Of a stretch of 34,806 bases of DNA, positions 1 to 7,599 are shown one piece after another. Numbering within the stretch: position 1 is the stretch's first letter; every line of letters starts with the position of its first letter. The notes below the pieces were generated by a model that saw only the letters and a list, made by a program, of their open reading frames with translations, made no database searches and had not been told where the DNA came from. The DNA is from Bacillota bacterium (GTDB lineage: Bacteria > Bacillota > Clostridia > Oscillospirales > Feifaniaceae). Where the stretch lies: assembly GCA_030705925.1 (NCBI GenBank), contig JAUZPM010000021.1, positions 1 to 34,806 on the forward strand, given 5' to 3'. Made by a program: the position numbers and the translations under genes.

Positions 1-2
1 CT

Positions 3-959
3 GGTCAAGTAGTAGGCAGAAACGGCATTTATGATCTGAATACCGGAACGCTGCTGCAAAAAGTAAATTTTACAAATTCAAAAGTAATCGAATTTGACAA
101 GGACGGCAATCTGTATTTTTCAAAGGATAACTCATTCATACAATATAAGCCTACCGGGATCAAAATTACTGTCTCGAAACCGTGCATGAAGGTCGGTGAG
201 AGCCAAGGGCTGACTGTAACTGCCACTTATTCAGACGGAACTGAAATCGATGTAACGGCAAGCAGTAAATTGACATCTTCGAATCAAAGCGTCGCGTCAG
301 TCGCCACCGGCGGAAAATTAAATGCCCTTTCGGGTGGCACTTCCGTGATTACTGCCTCGTTTGCTGACCTGACTGCCACATGCAATATCGACGTTGGGGC
401 CTATGTTAACCTAATCAGCGTTAGCGGATATGATATAGGCTTTTCGACAGACAAAACAGAATATAGTGTTGTTGTCCCCGATTCTACGACAGTGCCGCCG
501 AGCGTAACATATACCGCCGAGCAGGGCATGAATGTCAAAGTCACGCCGGCAAGCGCGGTTCCCGGAACAACCACCGTTACTGTCAGCGATTCTGAGGGGC
601 TGCGCACGAAAACATATCACATCAATTTCGTTTCCAAGTCTGATGATATTGCAGATAAAATGCCCTATCAAATCGTTGTAGACGGAGGCAAACCTGCCAA
701 CGGAACATATAATCTTAATATCAATATAAAGGACAATCCGAACTATTCCGGTCCAGCTTACGCAAAGTTCACCTTGATCGTTCAGAGATTCAACAAATAC
801 CTTGAGCTGGAGCAAGTGGATTGTTATAGTTCCAACCAGGTGAGTTATCCGTTAAGCGACGATGAATTAGTTGACATCATGGTTGTAGACTGCTTTCAAA
901 AACCAAATTATGTGTCTGTCCCACTGGCTTTGCCGATCACCTTCGGGCTTGAGCAATGA
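3..959 (+). CDS. Secreted Ig-like/cadherin-like repeat protein, 3' part only
   Basis: The frame is open from the window edge, so this is the C-terminal 318 residues of a longer protein; its start lies outside. The first ~55 residues look like a beta-propeller blade (FDKDGNLYFSKDN). Next comes a bacterial Ig-like (Big_2) domain, roughly residues 55-140, with the usual TVTATYSDGTEIDVT strand and the GTSVITASF ending. A cadherin-like beta-sandwich domain follows (about 140-215), with YSVVVPDSTTVPPSVTYTA and a KTYHINF end. The last ~100 residues are unassigned. No sorting signal or SLH domain is visible. Its stop overlaps the next reading frame's first ATG (956) by 4 bases, so the two genes are probably co-transcribed. 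A role in cell-surface architecture or adhesion is inferred from the domains only. Confidence 0.8.
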   Translation, partial: GQVVGRNGIYDLNTGTLLQKVNFTNSKVIEFDKDGNLYFSKDNSFIQYKPTGIKITVSKPCMKVGESQGLTVTATYSDGTEIDVTASSKLTSSNQSVASVATGGKLNALSGGTSVITASFADLTATCNIDVGAYVNLISVSGYDIGFSTDKTEYSVVVPDSTTVPPSVTYTAEQGMNVKVTPASAVPGTTTVTVSDSEGLRTKTYHINFVSKSDDIADKMPYQIVVDGGKPANGTYNLNINIKDNPNYSGPAYAKFTLIVQRFNKYLELEQVDCYSSNQVSYPLSDDELVDIMVVDCFQKPNYVSVPLALPITFGLEQ

Positions 960-973
960 AAGAAGTGTTTAAA

Positions 974-2563
974 ATGAAAAAATATATCGCTTATATTATC
1001 AGTCTTTTCATTATTATCAGTGCGATCCCTGTATCTGCGGCTTCCGCCTATTCTGTAGTTTTGGATAAAACGGTATATACACAGGGCGAATGTATCCATA
1101 TGACGGTCACGGCGCCGGATTCGTATTTTTACAGCATACTGATCGTAAGAAATGAAACCACCATGATGACCGAAGAAGTAAACAATCCTGATGGGGATAC
1201 GAAGGATCTCTATATGGTGATTCCGTTCGACTGGTCAGACGGAACCGATTATAAGGTGCGCGTTGGAAGCGGCACTAACTTTGCGACCGCTGATTTTACG
1301 GTCGACAGCACGAAAGATAATGCGCAGTATACGGTTTCACTTGATAAGACAAGCGTTAAAACTGGAGATACTTTTACTATGAGCGGCACAACTACTATGC
1401 AGAACGGACTGGTACAATACAATGTCTTTAAACAAGGCGAAACGGACCCAACTTTAACAGGAAAGACCTTTGTGGTAAATGGAAAATTCATTCAAATGTT
1501 TATATTGGGCGATGGATTGTCCGGAACCTATTTTATAAAGGTTGGCAAGAACAATAACTATTCAAATAATGTAAGTTTTACGGTCAGCGGCACTAGCGGC
1601 GGTGGTTCAGGCGGCGGCAGTTCGGGTGGAGGCAGCTCCGGCGGCGGCGGTTCTGGTGGTGGCGGTTCGGGCGGCGGTAGCTCCGGCGGTGGCGGCTCGG
1701 GCGGCGGCGGTTCGGGCGGCGGCGGTTCGGGCGGTGGCAGTTCAGGTGGTGGCAGTTCAGGCGGCGGCGGTTCCGGTGGCGGTGACATCAGTACAGGTGT
1801 CGGCGGCACAAAGCTGCCCCATCAATATGGCGATCCTGTATGCGGGAAAAAGATGACTTCTGTTCCGTGCTCTCCGAAAAGCGGTCAGAACCCAGACCTG
1901 CTCGTTGCCGGCATAATCAATGACGATGGCACGGTCAAATACCTTCCCAGCAGTAATTTCAAAGACGGAAACGTCAAGTGGAGCGGTGAAGTCGACGGCA
2001 ATGTAGCAGTGTTCTATAACGACACGAGTTTCACCGATACAACAGGCAAATGGTATGACGGCGCCGCAAAATACATGGCGGCGAGAGGCGTTGTAAACGG
2101 CGTTGGAGACAGTCAGTTCGCGCCGGAAAACAAAATCGACCGCGCGGACATCACACTGATGCTCGTAAGGGCTTTTGCGGGCGACAAAAAGGGCAGCGAT
2201 AATTTCAGCGACGTTGATGCGGGCGCCTATTATGCCAGCGCTGTTTCAACAGCGAAAGAGCTTGGCATAGCGACGGGTTCAGACGGACAATTCGACCCGG
2301 CCGCAGACGTTACACGTCAGGATATGTTCGTGCTTTTTGCGAGAACGCTCGATGCGTTCGGTCTGCTTGATAAAACAGCCGACACCTCGAAAGTAACATT
2401 CAGCGATATAGACGGCGCGGCGGATTACGCAAAACAGGATATACTGCTTTTGGCGGCAAACGGCTATATCAACGGCACTGACGGGACGATAAATCCAACC
2501 GGCACTGCAACAAGAGCCGAGACTGCTCAGATGCTTACAAACTTCTTTAAAAACAGTAAATAG
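974..2563 (+). CDS. S-layer-anchored surface protein with Gly-Ser linker and three SLH domains
   Basis: Residues 1-25 form a signal peptide (MKKYIAYIISLF, cleavage near VSAASA). Residues ~26-205 hold two similar beta-sandwich domains (YSVVLDKTVYTQGE and YTVSLDKTSVKTGD). Residues ~207-270 are almost pure Gly/Ser, in GGGGS and GGGSS units. After a ~90-residue segment, three SLH repeats (about 360-529) end the protein, with motifs such as KYMAARGVVNGVGD, FDPAADVTRQDMFVLFAR and TATRAETAQMLTNFF. SLH domains usually bind pyruvylated secondary wall polymers, so the N-terminal domains would be displayed at the cell surface on a flexible spacer. I prefer the ATG at 974, which gives a classic signal peptide after an AAGAAG-like site. 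The ATG at 956 overlaps the previous stop and is possible. A strong terminator follows. Confidence 0.88.
   Translation: MKKYIAYIISLFIIISAIPVSAASAYSVVLDKTVYTQGECIHMTVTAPDSYFYSILIVRNETTMMTEEVNNPDGDTKDLYMVIPFDWSDGTDYKVRVGSGTNFATADFTVDSTKDNAQYTVSLDKTSVKTGDTFTMSGTTTMQNGLVQYNVFKQGETDPTLTGKTFVVNGKFIQMFILGDGLSGTYFIKVGKNNNYSNNVSFTVSGTSGGGSGGGSSGGGSSGGGGSGGGGSGGGSSGGGGSGGGGSGGGGSGGGSSGGGSSGGGGSGGGDISTGVGGTKLPHQYGDPVCGKKMTSVPCSPKSGQNPDLLVAGIINDDGTVKYLPSSNFKDGNVKWSGEVDGNVAVFYNDTSFTDTTGKWYDGAAKYMAARGVVNGVGDSQFAPENKIDRADITLMLVRAFAGDKKGSDNFSDVDAGAYYASAVSTAKELGIATGSDGQFDPAADVTRQDMFVLFARTLDAFGLLDKTADTSKVTFSDIDGAADYAKQDILLLAANGYINGTDGTINPTGTATRAETAQMLTNFFKNSK
1595..1784 (+). repeat. Gly-Ser codon repeat (GGGGS/GGGSS units)
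   Basis: About 190 bp of in-frame GGC/GGT and TCG/TCC/TCA/AGC codons encode around 63 Gly and Ser residues in units of four or five. The third positions vary, so the protein pattern is more regular than the DNA. The tract joins the Ig-like domains to the SLH part of the surface protein. In-frame gain or loss of units would change the spacer length. Confidence 0.9.
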
Positions 2564-2567
2564 GTTT

Positions 2568-2598
2568 AAAGGTCAGAGTTTCGGCTCTGACCTTTTTT
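2568..2598 (+). terminator. Rho-independent terminator of the surface-protein operon
   Basis: The arms AAAGGTCAGAG and CTCTGACCTTT pair perfectly around a short loop and are followed by a T run. The hairpin begins 5 bases after the stop codon of the SLH protein. Confidence 0.9.
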
Positions 2599-2759
2599 AA
2601 TGTTTATAAAAGGTGATAAAACGGGACACATAATGTCATGATTGCCTGGTCAGCTTGTTTTTACTAAAAAACTTACAAAAACTGAAAAATTCCTTTTATT
2701 GCGGCAGACTGATGTATTATAATAAAAGACAGACTATTAAGACACAAGGGGCAGGGTGA

Positions 2760-3713
2760 ATGAAAAAACGTACAAGGCGGTCGGTGCGCACGAGGCGTAT
2801 AGGCTGTCTGCTTATCATAATATTGATACTTATATTTGCGGCATTAGGGATACATAAGGTCTGGGGCATGGCTGTTCAGACATTTAAGCAAGTTCCCGCC
2901 GAGGCTGAGCAGGCAAAGCCGAAAATCATAACGCTCGGCGATGAGATAAACAGCAAAAACGCCGTTCTGATAGATCTTCAAAACGGAACGCCCATCTGCG
3001 AAAAGGCGAGCGGCGACAGGGCTTATCCTGCGTCTCTCACAAAGATAATGACGACGATTCTGGCAATCGAAAAGACGCCAGACTTGCAAAAACAGATACT
3101 TGTTCCGGCGAATATATTTAAAGAAATAAACAGTAAAAACGCCTCTGTGGCGGGATTCTTGCCAGGCGAAAAGGTCAAGGCGATTGACCTTTTGTATGGA
3201 ACGATGCTGCCCTCCGGCGCCGACGCGGCGAAAAGCCTTGCGGTAAGCGTTGCCGGCTCAAGTGAGGCTTTTGTGGCGCTTATGAACCAAAAAGCGGCGG
3301 AGCTTGGGATGAAAAACACGCATTTCACAAATGAGATAGGGCTTCAAGACCCTGAGCATTACACCACAGCCGAGGATATGGCGATGCTTTTGAAGTATGC
3401 GCTAAAAAACGATACGTTCAGGAAAATATTCACCTCGACGAAATACTCGGCGTCGCCAACGAACAAGCATAAAGGCGGCGTCACCTTCTACAGTACGGTG
3501 TTCCACAGCATGAAAGACCCCGATTTCACCGGCGGCGCTATCATAGGCGGCAAAACCGGGTATACCGAGGCGGCGGGGCTTTGCCTTGCGAGCCTCGCCG
3601 AAAAGAACGGCCACGATTATATCCTCGTTACGGCAGGCGCGAACGGGAACCACGAGACCGAGCAGTTCGACTTTGACGACGCTTTTTACATATATAATAA
3701 ATACTTGCCATAA
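2760..3713 (+). CDS. D-alanyl-D-alanine carboxypeptidase, serine type (S11/DacA-like)
   Basis: 317 residues. A basic N-terminus is followed by a membrane segment (about 15-36), giving a signal anchor. The penicillin-binding triad is readable: SxxK as S92-L-T-K95 in YPASLTKIMTT, the second motif as S152-G-A154 in LPSGADAA, and KTG at 265-267 in GGKTGYTEAAG. The usual SxN Asn is Ala here. Family members trim the terminal D-Ala from peptidoglycan stem peptides outside the membrane. The protein stops soon after the catalytic domain and lacks the C-terminal beta domain and amphipathic anchor of PBP5, in line with N-terminal anchoring. The ATG is preceded by AAGGGGCAGGGTG. A TATAAT at 2718-2723 may belong to its promoter, but no good -35 was found. 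The next gene starts 24 bp downstream. Confidence 0.9.
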   Translation: MKKRTRRSVRTRRIGCLLIIILILIFAALGIHKVWGMAVQTFKQVPAEAEQAKPKIITLGDEINSKNAVLIDLQNGTPICEKASGDRAYPASLTKIMTTILAIEKTPDLQKQILVPANIFKEINSKNASVAGFLPGEKVKAIDLLYGTMLPSGADAAKSLAVSVAGSSEAFVALMNQKAAELGMKNTHFTNEIGLQDPEHYTTAEDMAMLLKYALKNDTFRKIFTSTKYSASPTNKHKGGVTFYSTVFHSMKDPDFTGGAIIGGKTGYTEAAGLCLASLAEKNGHDYILVTAGANGNHETEQFDFDDAFYIYNKYLP

Positions 3714-3737
3714 ATAATGACGGAATGAGGGGACGAC

Positions 3738-4391
3738 ATGCCGTTATGGTTCGTTCATCTGAGGGTCGCTGACGGACTCTTGGATCATATAAAAAATACT
3801 GACGCTGAAAGCTTTATTGTCGGGAACATTGCCCCCGATTGCGGCACCCCCTGCGGCGGCGGGCGGTATGAACCGCCGAAATACATAACGCACTGGCAAG
3901 AGCCGCAGACGAGGAAAAGCCGTATGGACGAATTTTTCACAAAATATCTCGCTGGAAATAATGTCTGCGCGGACACATCGTTTTATTTAGGGTATTATGT
4001 TCATCTTTACACCGATGAACTTTGGAAGGCGCTCGTCTATTATCCGGTCAGGGACAAAAATATAGATAGTTTTGGCAGCTTGCAGGAGCTAAACCAAAAA
4101 ATCAGGGAAGACTGGGTAGACACCGAATTTCTCCAGCTTAAAGACGACCCGAATTTAAGGGCATTTTCGATATTCAAAGGGATAACGTCATTTAAAAACC
4201 GCTTTTTCTCATATTACCCCGAAAACGCTTTTGAACGCAGAATTGAGGATATGAAGGCTTTTTACAGCCGCAAGAGAGAGCCCGTGGAGAGGGAACATCC
4301 ATATTTCGATAAAAATATGGCGGACGATTTTGTGAAGACCGCCGGGGAAAAGATAAAAAACGATCTGAAATCAAGGAAGATCATTTATTGA
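3738..4391 (+). CDS. Zinc-dependent phospholipase C family protein
   Basis: 217 residues starting MPLWFVHLRVADGLLDHI, with a strong GAGGGGACG ribosome site. The pattern fits the Zn-dependent phospholipase C/S1-P1-like fold (Zn_dep_PLPC): an N-terminal His (HLRVAD), then NIAPDCG, THWQ, and a metal-binding helix LGYYVHLYTDELW. No signal peptide is visible, so it is probably cytoplasmic. Such intracellular members are common in Firmicutes and their substrate is generally unknown; true phospholipase activity is not established. It follows the carboxypeptidase by 24 bp and could share its transcript. The downstream DUF3800 gene appears to have its own promoter overlapping this gene's end. Confidence 0.72.
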   Translation: MPLWFVHLRVADGLLDHIKNTDAESFIVGNIAPDCGTPCGGGRYEPPKYITHWQEPQTRKSRMDEFFTKYLAGNNVCADTSFYLGYYVHLYTDELWKALVYYPVRDKNIDSFGSLQELNQKIREDWVDTEFLQLKDDPNLRAFSIFKGITSFKNRFFSYYPENAFERRIEDMKAFYSRKREPVEREHPYFDKNMADDFVKTAGEKIKNDLKSRKIIY

Positions 4392-4394
4392 TAT

Positions 4395-4422
4395 TTGTTT
4401 ATTTTCGCCGCCGTGTTATAAT
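4395..4422 (+). promoter_or_regulatory. Sigma-A-type promoter for the DUF3800 gene
   Basis: TTGTTT (4395-4400), a 16-bp spacer and a perfect TATAAT (4417-4422). Transcription would begin near 4430, just ahead of the GGAGG at 4441. This rules against a start at 4388 for the next gene. Confidence 0.6.
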
Positions 4423-4453
4423 ATCGTATACACTGTTACCGGAGGATGGTTTA

Positions 4454-5137
4454 TTGTTTATATATATAGACGAATCGGGCAGTATGGCGTCCGAAATCAA
4501 CAATATAAATGAAAGATATTTCGTTATTTCCTTACTGCTTGTAAACGACCCCGAGACGCTGAGGAAGGTTTACATAAGGTATGTAAAAAAGAATATGTTC
4601 ACGCTGAAAAACACCGATCGGGAGAATAAGATGTTTTTGGGGGACAAGTTCCTTGAGCTCAAGGGTCATTCATTCACGCCAGAAATGAAGAAAGACTTTA
4701 TAGATTTCTTTTGCAGGAACGGGCATTTCAAGCTTTTTCCTATTATCATCGACGGCGCAAAGGTCGGGCATAACTTTTACAAAGACAAGGCAAGGGCTTT
4801 CAATTTCGCACTGTCGCAGGCGTTGGCGGCTCTGCATGACATGAAGGTGTTGACAGACAGGACGTGGTATCTCAATATCGACGAACGGAACGTGAAATCG
4901 GTTTTGAAGTATGAACTTGAAGAATTTCTGATGACAGGGCTTTCGACAAGCAGGGACATCGCTGACGACATCTCTGTCACATACTTCGATTCCAAAAACA
5001 ACAAGCTAATCCAGATAGCCGACGTGTTCTCAAACATATTTTACTCGAACATCATAACCGGCGGCCACTACAGCGAAGAGATCCGGCATATGCAGGCGGG
5101 CGGGTATATCGTCGGGTTTTTTCATCTGCCCCTTTGA
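4454..5137 (+). CDS. DUF3800 domain-containing protein
   Basis: The protein opens with the DUF3800 signature LFIYIDESGSM; a first conserved Asp in YIDESG and a later DVFSNIFYSN segment match the family. Function is unproven; family members are often found near mobile or RNA elements, and a nuclease-like fold has been suggested. The frame is open back to an ATG at 4388, but that start would lie on the promoter. The TTG at 4454 has a perfect GGAGG (4441-4445) 8 bases upstream and gives 227 residues beginning at the conserved motif, so it is chosen. The stop is followed after 3 bases by the first iron-type operator of the feo operon. Confidence 0.82.
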   Translation: MFIYIDESGSMASEINNINERYFVISLLLVNDPETLRKVYIRYVKKNMFTLKNTDRENKMFLGDKFLELKGHSFTPEMKKDFIDFFCRNGHFKLFPIIIDGAKVGHNFYKDKARAFNFALSQALAALHDMKVLTDRTWYLNIDERNVKSVLKYELEEFLMTGLSTSRDIADDISVTYFDSKNNKLIQIADVFSNIFYSNIITGGHYSEEIRHMQAGGYIVGFFHLPL

Positions 5138-5140
5138 AGA

Positions 5141-5158
5141 TGTTAGGCTAAACTAACA
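5141..5158. promoter_or_regulatory. Distal DtxR/IdeR-like operator upstream of feoAB
   Basis: A perfect inverted repeat TGTTAG-N6-CTAACA, containing the TTAG...CTAA core typical of DtxR-family metal-dependent repressors. An almost identical copy lies 166 bp downstream (5307-5324). Its position ahead of feoAB supports iron- or manganese-responsive control; the regulator itself is not in the window. Confidence 0.7.
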
Positions 5159-5226
5159 ATTTATGCGCTCGTTTAAGCAGATATTTTGATGGTTTCGTAG
5201 ATATTTAGAAATCTTCTTCAATTGAA

Positions 5227-5255
5227 TTGTTTTTTAGCTTTACGGGTATTATAAT
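5227..5255 (+). promoter_or_regulatory. Candidate feoAB promoter
   Basis: TTGTTT (5227-5232), 17-bp spacer, TATAAT (5250-5255). Predicted initiation near 5262 lies between the two dyad operators. A second TATAAT (5287-5292) lacks a good -35 but would put the proximal operator just after its start point. Confidence 0.5.
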
Positions 5256-5306
5256 ATATGTAGAAACAGAGAAATGTACGGAAACGTATAATTTTTTTGC
5301 AGAGAA

Positions 5307-5324
5307 TGTTAGACTTAACTAACA
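5307..5324. promoter_or_regulatory. Proximal DtxR/IdeR-like operator upstream of feoAB
   Basis: Second perfect TGTTAG-N6-CTAACA dyad, 50 bp before the feoA-like start. With the distal copy it could act by roadblock or looping repression when iron is plentiful. The half-sites are identical in both copies; only the central six bases differ. Confidence 0.75.
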
Positions 5325-5374
5325 AATATACTAAAATTGGATAATGAATCATTAGAAAAGCTTGGAGGAAGAGT

Positions 5375-5713
5375 ATGATGTCCTTAATATTCTGGAGGCC
5401 GCGAAATGCAGGCAGGAATATTCCGGAGAGTAAGACGCAAAACCAAAAAAGCAATTCGAAAGACGCAAAAATAAACATTTCACAGCTAAGCAACGGAGAG
5501 TCAGCGGAAGTGGTCGAGCTTTACCACAACAACAAGATAATAAGAAAGCTTGAGGCGATGGGCATAGTCCCCGGGGTGGTCATCACCAAAAAAAGTTCCA
5601 TCTTTGCAAAAGGCCCCGTTATCGTTGAAAAGGGTTCCGTGCAGTTTGCGGTCGGATATGACACGGCGCAGAAAATCATTGTGAGGCCCCTCGATTTGGG
5701 AGGCTATCAATGA
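5375..5713 (+). CDS. feoA: FeoA-domain protein with N-terminal extension
   Basis: 112 residues. Residues ~35-108 form the SH3-like FeoA domain: NISQLSNGESAEVVEL, then LEAMGIVPGVVITK and a beta-rich VQFAVGYDTAQKIIVRPL end. The first ~34 residues are a polar, Lys/Ser/Gln-rich extension not usual for FeoA, which is normally about 75 residues. FeoA is a small cytoplasmic partner of the FeoB ferrous iron transporter. The start has GGAGG (5364-5368) 6 bases upstream; the ATG at 5378 is an equally close alternative. The stop overlaps the feoB start as ATGA, so translation is probably coupled. Two iron-type operators precede the gene. Confidence 0.85.
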   Translation: MMSLIFWRPRNAGRNIPESKTQNQKSNSKDAKINISQLSNGESAEVVELYHNNKIIRKLEAMGIVPGVVITKKSSIFAKGPVIVEKGSVQFAVGYDTAQKIIVRPLDLGGYQ

Positions 5714-7422
5714 AGAAAATCGTTCTTATCGGAAACCCAAACGTCGGAAAGAGCCTGCTGTTTTCACGCATAACCCGGATAGGGATGCTTACCGCTAACT
5801 ATTCGGGAACAACGGTTGAGACAGAGTCGGGAAACTTTGATTATAACGAGAGAAAATATGAGATAATCGACGGGCCGGGGATATATTCGCTTGAGAACTT
5901 TTCAAAAACAGATCAGATCGCCCTCCAGCTTATCGACGAGGGAGATATAATAATAAATGTACTGGATTCGACGAATCTTGAGCGCAACTTAAGCCTCACG
6001 CTTCAGCTCATCAAAAAGCGCAAACCGATGATCGTTTGCCTCAACTTCTGGGAGGATACGATACATAAGGGCATCACGATAGACGCGGCAAAGCTTTCAA
6101 AGCTTCTTGACGTTCCGGTCGTCACCGTCAGCGCCCTGCGCAGTGAGGGCATATCCGAGCTTATCGCCGCAATAGAAAGGGCGAAAGTCAGCGGCGTCGA
6201 GGTTGAGCCGGACAAACTTTGGAATTATATCGGAGACATCGTTAGCTCGGTTCAGCAGCTTCATCACCGGCACCATACGCTGCTTGAACGCATAAGCGAT
6301 TTTACCCTGCATCCGGTCGGCGGCATAACGACCGCCGTCGTCATCCTGTTCACGACGCTTGTGATCGTGAGGTTCATGGGCGAAAGCATAATAAATTATC
6401 TGTTTGACCCGTTTTACACAAAAATATACGACCCCTTCATCCAGGGCATCGTCGGAAAGATACCATACGGCGTGATACGAGAGCTTCTTGTCGGCACGTC
6501 GGCAGACCCGCTTCAGTCCTTCGGGATACTTACAAGCGGCGTCTATATCGCTCTTGTGCAGGTTTTCCCTTATTTCTTTTCCTTCTATTTCATTTTCGGA
6601 TTTTTAGAGGATTTCGGATACCTTCCGCGCCTTGCCGTTGTGCTGGATCGGTTTTTCCACAAGCTCGGGCTGCACGGTTATTCCTCTATCCCAGTTATGC
6701 TGGGGCTTGGCTGTAAAGTGCCGGCATTCATGGCGACAAGGGGGCTTACCAACCGCCGTGAGAAGCTTCTCACCATAACGCTTATTTTTATGAGCGTGCC
6801 CTGCCTGTCGCAAAGCGCAATGATCGTTTCGCTTGGTATGCGCTATGGCGTTTTGACTGTCGCCGCTATCTACGGCATACTGATAGCCCTTGCGCTTTTG
6901 ATGAACTTTGCAATGAACAAGCTGTATAAAAAGGGCGACTCGCCGGAGTTTTTCACCGAGTTTCCCGCCGTGAGAATCCCGTCGGCTAGCCTGCTTGCAA
7001 AAAAGCTTTGGATCAGGATAGCGGAATATTTTAAAGAGGTCCTGCCGATGATCGCTATCGGCGTGCTTTTAATGAATATCCTGAATGCCATCCACGTCCT
7101 GAGCTTCCTTACCGATCTGATAAGGTATCCTGTACAAGTGCTGATGGGGCTTCCGCCTGAGATCGCGCCGGTCATGTTCATGAACTTTTTAAGGAAAGAC
7201 GCCTCGGTTGCGCTTCTTGTGCCGCTTAACCTTAACGCATATCAGTTCATCATCGCCTGCATATTCCTTGTGCTGTCAATGCCCTGCATCGCTTCGCTTT
7301 TCACGCTGATTCGTGAGCTTGGGGCAAAAACAGCCTTGAAAATAATGGGGCTGATATTTTCCGTCACCGTTGTGGTTTCGTCACTGCTGCATTTTGTATT
7401 TTCGGCGCTGAATCTGTCATGA
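5710..7422 (+). CDS. feoB: Ferrous iron transport protein B (FeoB)
   Basis: 570 residues. The N-terminal G domain shows G1 GNPNVGKS (8-15), the switch I Thr in SGTTVE (34-35), G3 DGPG (54-57) and a G5-like SALRSEG. The G4 motif reads N112-F-W-E115 followed by D116, so the usual Asp of NxxD is Glu. After ~190 residues a membrane region with about eight helices follows, including the conserved GCKVPAFMATRGL gate segment and YLPRLAVVLDRFFHKLGLHG. FeoB moves Fe2+ into the cell with GTPase-dependent gating. It is shorter than E. coli FeoB (773 residues), with a compact spacer and C-terminus, as in many clostridial versions. It is co-transcribed with the feoA-like gene. Confidence 0.93.
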   Translation: MKKIVLIGNPNVGKSLLFSRITRIGMLTANYSGTTVETESGNFDYNERKYEIIDGPGIYSLENFSKTDQIALQLIDEGDIIINVLDSTNLERNLSLTLQLIKKRKPMIVCLNFWEDTIHKGITIDAAKLSKLLDVPVVTVSALRSEGISELIAAIERAKVSGVEVEPDKLWNYIGDIVSSVQQLHHRHHTLLERISDFTLHPVGGITTAVVILFTTLVIVRFMGESIINYLFDPFYTKIYDPFIQGIVGKIPYGVIRELLVGTSADPLQSFGILTSGVYIALVQVFPYFFSFYFIFGFLEDFGYLPRLAVVLDRFFHKLGLHGYSSIPVMLGLGCKVPAFMATRGLTNRREKLLTITLIFMSVPCLSQSAMIVSLGMRYGVLTVAAIYGILIALALLMNFAMNKLYKKGDSPEFFTEFPAVRIPSASLLAKKLWIRIAEYFKEVLPMIAIGVLLMNILNAIHVLSFLTDLIRYPVQVLMGLPPEIAPVMFMNFLRKDASVALLVPLNLNAYQFIIACIFLVLSMPCIASLFTLIRELGAKTALKIMGLIFSVTVVVSSLLHFVFSALNLS

Positions 7423-7461
7423 TTTGAATAACGGGGAAGGCGGGCGAATAACATAATAGTA

Positions 7462-7555
7462 CAGCATCAACAGTAAGTCCTTAAACTGTGCCATGTTCGA
7501 GGTAAGTGCTATTTGATAGCATCACGTTAAGGCGATTGGTGCTGAAAAAATTTTT
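7462..7555 (+). ncRNA. Tandem structured RNA, copy A (unrecognised family)
   Basis: This is the first of two related ~70-nt elements in the feoB 3' intergenic region. P1 is an 8-bp outer stem (7462-7469 with 7537-7544, one G-U). P2 pairs CCTTAA (7479-7484) with TTAAGG (7527-7532). P3 pairs TGCC (7489-7492) with GGTA (7501-7504) around an 8-nt loop. P4 pairs GTG (7506-7508) with CAC (7523-7525), with an inner CTA/TAG. An A6T5 run follows P1, so a weak terminator is possible. A CATAAT at 7452-7457 sits at the same distance from the AACAGTAAGTCCT box as the TATAAT of copy B. I do not recognise it as a known riboswitch. Confidence 0.55.
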
Positions 7556-7564
7556 AAGCAGCTA

Positions 7565-7593
7565 TTGACTGTTAGTTTTGTCGGGTATATAAT
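7565..7593 (+). promoter_or_regulatory. Promoter of the second tandem RNA
   Basis: TTGACT (7565-7570), 17-bp spacer, TATAAT (7588-7593). Predicted initiation near 7600 is only a few bases before the conserved AACAGTAAGTCCT box. No ribosome site or coding frame follows before the terminator, so the product is probably a small RNA. Confidence 0.75.
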
Positions 7594-7599
7594 TTAGGT

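Noticed and set aside
411-815. Minus-strand open frame of 134 codons
   Set aside because: It lies opposite the Ig-like/cadherin-like gene, has no ribosome site and shows no domain.
1595-1784. Repetitive tract as a possible CRISPR or minisatellite
   Set aside because: Units are in-frame Gly/Ser codons of 12-15 bp without spacers, so it is a coding repeat.
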